From NCBI RefSeq assembly GCF_003014755.1, contig NZ_PYAW01000005.1, positions 62,001 through 126,000 on the forward strand: 64,000 nucleotides of DNA, in the 5' to 3' direction. Positions within the stretch are counted from its first letter, which is position 1. Each line of letters opens with the position of its first letter. This stretch comes from Chitinophaga niastensis (lineage in GTDB: Bacteria; Bacteroidota; Bacteroidia; Chitinophagales; Chitinophagaceae). The notes under the pieces were generated by a model. It searched no databases. It saw only the letters and a program-made list of their open reading frames with translations, and had not been told where the DNA came from. Below, piece by piece: positions 60,911 to 64,000 of the stretch. Made by a program: the position numbers and the translations under genes.

Positions 60911-62191
60911 ATGCATACATCTAAGAAAGCCGCCATCAGCTTTATATTCATTACCCTACTGATCGATGTAATGGGATGGGGGTTGATTATTCCTGTAATG
61001 GCAGATCTGATTGCACAGTTAAAAGGCATTCCGGTTAATCAGGCCAGCACTTATGGTGCCCTTTTATTGTCGGTTTTTGCCATCACACAATTTTTATTTG
61101 CACCGGTAATCGGAAACCTGAGCGACAAGTACGGCCGCCGTCCTGTCTTATTACTCTCATTACTGGGCTTTGGGGTCGATTATATCATTCTGGCATTGGC
61201 GCCGGCGTATGGATGGTTATTTGTAGGACGCGTTATCGCCGGTATTACAGGAGCCAGTTTTACTACTGCCACCGCTTACATTGCTGATGTAAGCACCGAT
61301 GAAACATCAAAGGCTAAGAATTTCGGTATGATTGGCGCTGCTTTTGGTTTGGGCTTTGTCCTTGGGCCGGCGCTCGGTGCTTTTCTGGCAACCTGGGGCA
61401 TAAGGGCTCCTTTTTATGCTGCGGCGGCACTCTGCCTGCTTAACTGCCTATACGGATACTTTTTATTACCCGAATCATTAAGCAAAGAAAATCGCCGTCC
61501 CTTTGATTGGAAACGCGCCAACCCGTTTGGCTCCCTGAAGTTTTTAACCAGGCACCCTGAGATCGGTGGATTGGCATTCGGCTTTTTCCTTATCTATCTT
61601 GGAGCCCAGTCTGTTCAGGGTAACTGGAATTTCTTCACTATTTACCGTTTTAACTGGAGCGAAAAAATGGTTGGTATTTCCCTTGCAGTGGTAGGGGTGT
61701 TGGTGGGAGCGGTGCAGGCCGGGCTGACAAGAGTCATAAATCCCAGAATCGGGAACGAAAAGAGTATCTACCTCGGACTGTCTCTCTACACCCTTGGATT
61801 GGTCCTGTTTGCCTTTGCCACACAGGGATGGATGATGTTTGCTTTCCTGGTACCTTATTGTCTGGGAGGAATATGTGGACCTTCATTGCAATCTGTTATT
61901 TCGGGCCATGTGCCTCCTAATCAGCAGGGAGAACTGCAAGGTGCGCTTACAAGCCTTATGAGCCTTACCACCATTATTGGTCCGCTGATTATGAACAGCG
62001 CATTTACTTATTTTACTACTAACAAAGCACCATTCTATTTTCCGGGAATACACTTTTTAATTGGCGCGGTGTGCATGTTACTCAGCATAATTATTACCAA
62101 CAAGGTGTTGAACAAGGAAAAGAAAGTTCGGCCTGAACTATTGGAAGTGATGAATGGTGTGGGTGAACATAATGATGTACCCATGCACTAA
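60911..62191 (+). CDS. Tet-like MFS efflux transporter (TCR/Tet family)
   Basis: A 426-residue major facilitator protein with 12 predicted membrane segments. Features are FIFITLLIDVMGWGLIIPVM in helix 1, motif A GNLSDKYGRRPVLLLSLLG between helices 2 and 3, RVIAGITGASFTTATAYIAD, and GMIGAAFGLGFVLGPALGAF (motif C, antiporter signature, helix 5). It matches the TetA-like drug:proton antiporter group. It may export tetracyclines or unrelated drugs or metabolites, and resistance cannot be claimed from sequence. Single gene followed by a terminator. Confidence 0.87.
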   Translation: MHTSKKAAISFIFITLLIDVMGWGLIIPVMADLIAQLKGIPVNQASTYGALLLSVFAITQFLFAPVIGNLSDKYGRRPVLLLSLLGFGVDYIILALAPAYGWLFVGRVIAGITGASFTTATAYIADVSTDETSKAKNFGMIGAAFGLGFVLGPALGAFLATWGIRAPFYAAAALCLLNCLYGYFLLPESLSKENRRPFDWKRANPFGSLKFLTRHPEIGGLAFGFFLIYLGAQSVQGNWNFFTIYRFNWSEKMVGISLAVVGVLVGAVQAGLTRVINPRIGNEKSIYLGLSLYTLGLVLFAFATQGWMMFAFLVPYCLGGICGPSLQSVISGHVPPNQQGELQGALTSLMSLTTIIGPLIMNSAFTYFTTNKAPFYFPGIHFLIGAVCMLLSIIITNKVLNKEKKVRPELLEVMNGVGEHNDVPMH

Positions 62192-62319
62192 TGATAGTGA
62201 TAGGGTTGTTTGTTTCAATGATTTATAGGAAGAAAGACTTACAACCGCGTCGGGTTTTGTATTTCGGAGAATAGCCAATTGATTTAAACGGGCCAGGAAG
62301 AGATGGCGAAAATAAAATA

Positions 62320-62353
62320 AACGCCTTCAGGTCATTGACCTGGAGGCGTTTTT
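62320..62353 (+). terminator. Intrinsic terminator after the MFS gene
   Basis: aacgccttcaggtca and tgacctggaggcgtt form a 15-base-pair stem (one wobble pair) followed by T residues, 129 bases after the stop codon. Confidence 0.8.
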
Positions 62354-62470
62354 GTGTTCGCTGTTTTTTTCGCGCTTTATATTTATCTTATAAATGGTTA
62401 TTTTCAATTATCGCAAGGTTGGGGCCTCAGGAGGATTAACATACATAACTGACATCTTAATAAATAAAAA

Positions 62471-63064
62471 ATGGTTTTAAACAAAGTCCTCTCCAAATTG
62501 GCGCTCTTTTTTTTGCTGATCCTCTCTGCTAATGTGTTTGGGCAATCAGAAAAGGCGACCGTTACTGATGTGACAGTAGATATGCTTGCATGGGTGAAAC
62601 ACTTGAATAATGACGTAGATAAATATTATTCCCGCGAAAAAGGAGAGGCGTTAAACCAGCATTTCGAATGGCTGAAACAAGACCTGAATAATTACATGAA
62701 GACGAGAAAGGTCCTGTCAGACAGCTTGTTTCGGAATAATATCACCCCTGGAAAAAAGGATATGAATGACCTGGAAATCCTTAAAGTGAAAATGGGTTCC
62801 ATTATGGAACGGATGCGCGGGGTTACAGATTTAGTAAGTCCGGACCTCCGGGCAGAAGGTGACCACCTGAATGACGAAATTTATGACATTTTGTACGGAC
62901 AGAAAATTCGGTTCCTATCCAATCTGGAAGCGTTTTTAGGCGGTATGGATATTAGTAAAAGAGACCTGGCTGTTGATGGCAGTCAAAGTTATCTCCGCCT
63001 GGAAGAGTGTATTAACCTTATTGCAGTATTACAAGGTAAAATTGATAAAAAGATGAAAAAATAA
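62471..63064 (+). CDS. Small secreted helical protein, unknown
   Basis: A 197-residue protein with a signal peptide (ending about NVFGQ, residue 25). The mature part looks all-helical: MLAWVKHLNNDVDKYYSREK, HFEWLKQDLNNYMKTRKVLS, LEILKVKMGSIMERMRGVTD, RLEECINLIAVLQGKIDKKM. I recognise no family. It is a single gene with a leader containing a run of A and T typical of the phylum. The next gene is convergent. Confidence 0.6.
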   Translation: MVLNKVLSKLALFFLLILSANVFGQSEKATVTDVTVDMLAWVKHLNNDVDKYYSREKGEALNQHFEWLKQDLNNYMKTRKVLSDSLFRNNITPGKKDMNDLEILKVKMGSIMERMRGVTDLVSPDLRAEGDHLNDEIYDILYGQKIRFLSNLEAFLGGMDISKRDLAVDGSQSYLRLEECINLIAVLQGKIDKKMKK

Positions 63065-63236
63065 CACCTGGTATTTTATAGATATTGGTTCACTATTTTA
63101 TCTGGAATTTAGTAAAAAATGAGGCGGGCAGTTGATTACGTTGGATGAAACACAAAATGCTGCTTCACCAGCGTACTGGTTAGATTTGTGAAGATTTTAT
63201 AAACGTATTTTTATTGATCAGCTATTTTTGCTGCGC

Positions 63237-63443
63237 TTACTTATTATCTATACGGAAAGACACTTTGCAGATTAATCCATAGGTGGTTATTTTCCCATCT
63301 TTTACGTGGGCTTTGATATCTTTAACGTATACAGAATCTATGTTGTGAATTGTTTTTGAAACCTCTGTTACAGCACTTTGTATAGCATCCTCAATTCCTT
63401 TTTCTGAGGAAGCAATGACTTCAATTACTTTTACAATAGGCAT
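63237..63443 (-). CDS. Dodecin-family flavin-binding protein
   Basis: A 68-residue dodecin-like protein; dodecins form hollow 12-mers that store or buffer flavins. The pattern is the short beta strand (PIVKVIEVIASSEKGIEDAI), a helix (QSAVTEVSKTIHNI) and two long strands (VYVKDIKAHVKDGKITTYGL, ICKVSFRI). The usual flavin-stacking Trp in the family's RWF-type segment is replaced by S37 here, so flavin binding may be altered or absent. It is convergent with the helical secreted protein gene. Confidence 0.82.
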   Translation of the reverse strand: MPIVKVIEVIASSEKGIEDAIQSAVTEVSKTIHNIDSVYVKDIKAHVKDGKITTYGLICKVSFRIDNK

Positions 63444-63734
63444 AAAAAAAGTTTTTTGTTATGAAATAGATATGTAATTATAAAAAGATCGACAGGTCTG
63501 TTGCATAAACTAATAGGCTTGTCGTTTTTTTGTTTTTAAATTTGGTGAGCAGGAGGTATCCCGGCGAGCGGGGGAAACATGCTGTATAGCATATAACGGC
63601 GAAAGTGTAAAATTGTTCAGCACTTATGTTTGAACATTGTAGGATTACCTGCTGCTGGACTACTTACTTTATTGTATCTGGACTATAAAAATGTCTCAAT
63701 ACCGCTATATGTTTGTGTAGTAAAACATTAACAG
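63444..63734. other. Spacer between dodecin and DoxX genes
   Basis: No gene is seen. A G-rich stretch near 63546-63605 contains a small atgct/agcat hairpin, but I cannot match it to a known riboswitch or RNA. Confidence 0.35.
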
Positions 63735-64000
63735 ATGAAAAACAAGCAAGGGCTTCCTCAACTATTTTTACGTCTTGCCCTGGGGGCCGGTTTTCTCGGT
63801 GCGGGCCTGGACCGCTTTGGCGTATGGGGCCCTGCCGGTGCTCCAGGCATCAGTTGGGGCGATTGGCAACATTTTATGGAATACGCATATAAGCTGATGT
63901 CCTTTTTACCCTATGGTGTTGCCGAATTCTTCGCCGCAATAGCATCTGGCGCTGAGGTCTCTTTCGGCCTGTTGCTGATTGCAGGGTTGTGGACACGTTG
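63735..64000 (+). CDS. DoxX-family membrane protein (partial, cut by window edge)
   Basis: The first 88 codons of an integral membrane protein of the DoxX/DoxD type. An N-terminal helix (LPQLFLRLALGAGFLGAGLD) is followed by the typical loop (RFGVWGPAGAPGISWGDW) and a second helix with acidic residue (GVAEFFAAIASGAEVSFGLL). Such proteins are small quinone- or redox-related membrane subunits. The gene continues beyond the window. Confidence 0.8.
   Translation, partial: MKNKQGLPQLFLRLALGAGFLGAGLDRFGVWGPAGAPGISWGDWQHFMEYAYKLMSFLPYGVAEFFAAIASGAEVSFGLLLIAGLWTR

Noticed and set aside
63546..63605. G-rich structured stretch considered as a riboswitch
   Set aside because: Only a 5-base hairpin is visible and no known riboswitch core could be matched.
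1..64000. tRNA, rRNA, CRISPR, IS element and prophage signals
   Set aside because: Reading both strands, I found no T-loop or rRNA-like blocks, no regular repeat-spacer array, and no transposase, integrase or phage genes.

Overview
The window reads as chromosome of a Bacteroidota bacterium, most likely a Chitinophaga-like member of the Chitinophagaceae. The evidence is two SusC/SusD pairs, FecI-type ECF sigma and FecR genes, a giant PKD-repeat protein with a gliding-motility C-terminal domain (type IX secretion), Bacteroidota-type promoter elements (TAnnTTTG), A/T-rich leaders without strong Shine-Dalgarno sites, and Bacteroidota-style double-glycine leaders. I see no rRNA, tRNA, CRISPR array, IS element or phage genes.

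Region 1 (1-15433) is a carbohydrate-use locus: a GH43 enzyme (cut by the window edge), a secreted glycosidase-like protein, an aldo/keto reductase, an enolase-superfamily sugar-acid dehydratase-like protein, a sodium:solute symporter, a lipoprotein of the L-rhamnose mutarotase family, an AraC regulator, a SusC/SusD pair and a large secreted helical-barrel-like protein. Together they look like polymer cleavage outside, import, then a non-phosphorylative oxidation route for a deoxy- or pentose sugar. The exact sugar is not proven.

Region 2 (15434-25701) holds a two-gene operon of a thiamine-diphosphate decarboxylase/synthase and a flavin amine oxidase, preceded by phased direct repeats. It then has a candidate small RNA with its own promoter and terminator, a stand-alone copy of the N-terminal domain usually fused to RluA pseudouridine synthases, a DUF1080 protein, a DUF1569 protein and an orphan MacB/FtsX-type permease.

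Region 3 (25702-34541, all minus strand) is the most novel part. It is a compact operon encoding a LanC-like protein, a two-domain glycosyltransferase, an HlyD-type adaptor, a C39-peptidase-containing ABC exporter, and a double-glycine-leader protein whose mature part itself looks like a C39/papain-fold protein. The leader protein is flanked by two nearly identical secreted 203-residue proteins. I propose an exported, possibly modified papain-like effector with duplicated partner (inhibitor or immunity) proteins.

Region 4 (34731-43357) is an ECF sigma/FecR/SusC(STN)/SusD/fasciclin-like/DUF5007-like cassette with no degradative enzyme in view. Region 5 (43468-57811) has a membrane protein, a second orphan permease, a RamB/ScfR-type regulator divergent from malate synthase and isocitrate lyase (glyoxylate shunt), the 1630-residue PKD protein and a secreted lipoprotein. 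Region 6 (57812-64000) has an orphan class I lanthipeptide precursor (58134-58298, 54 residues, no modification enzymes nearby), 3-methyladenine glycosylase, a VOC protein with an AraC regulator, gene remnants, a Tet-like MFS efflux pump, a small secreted protein, a dodecin and a partial DoxX protein.
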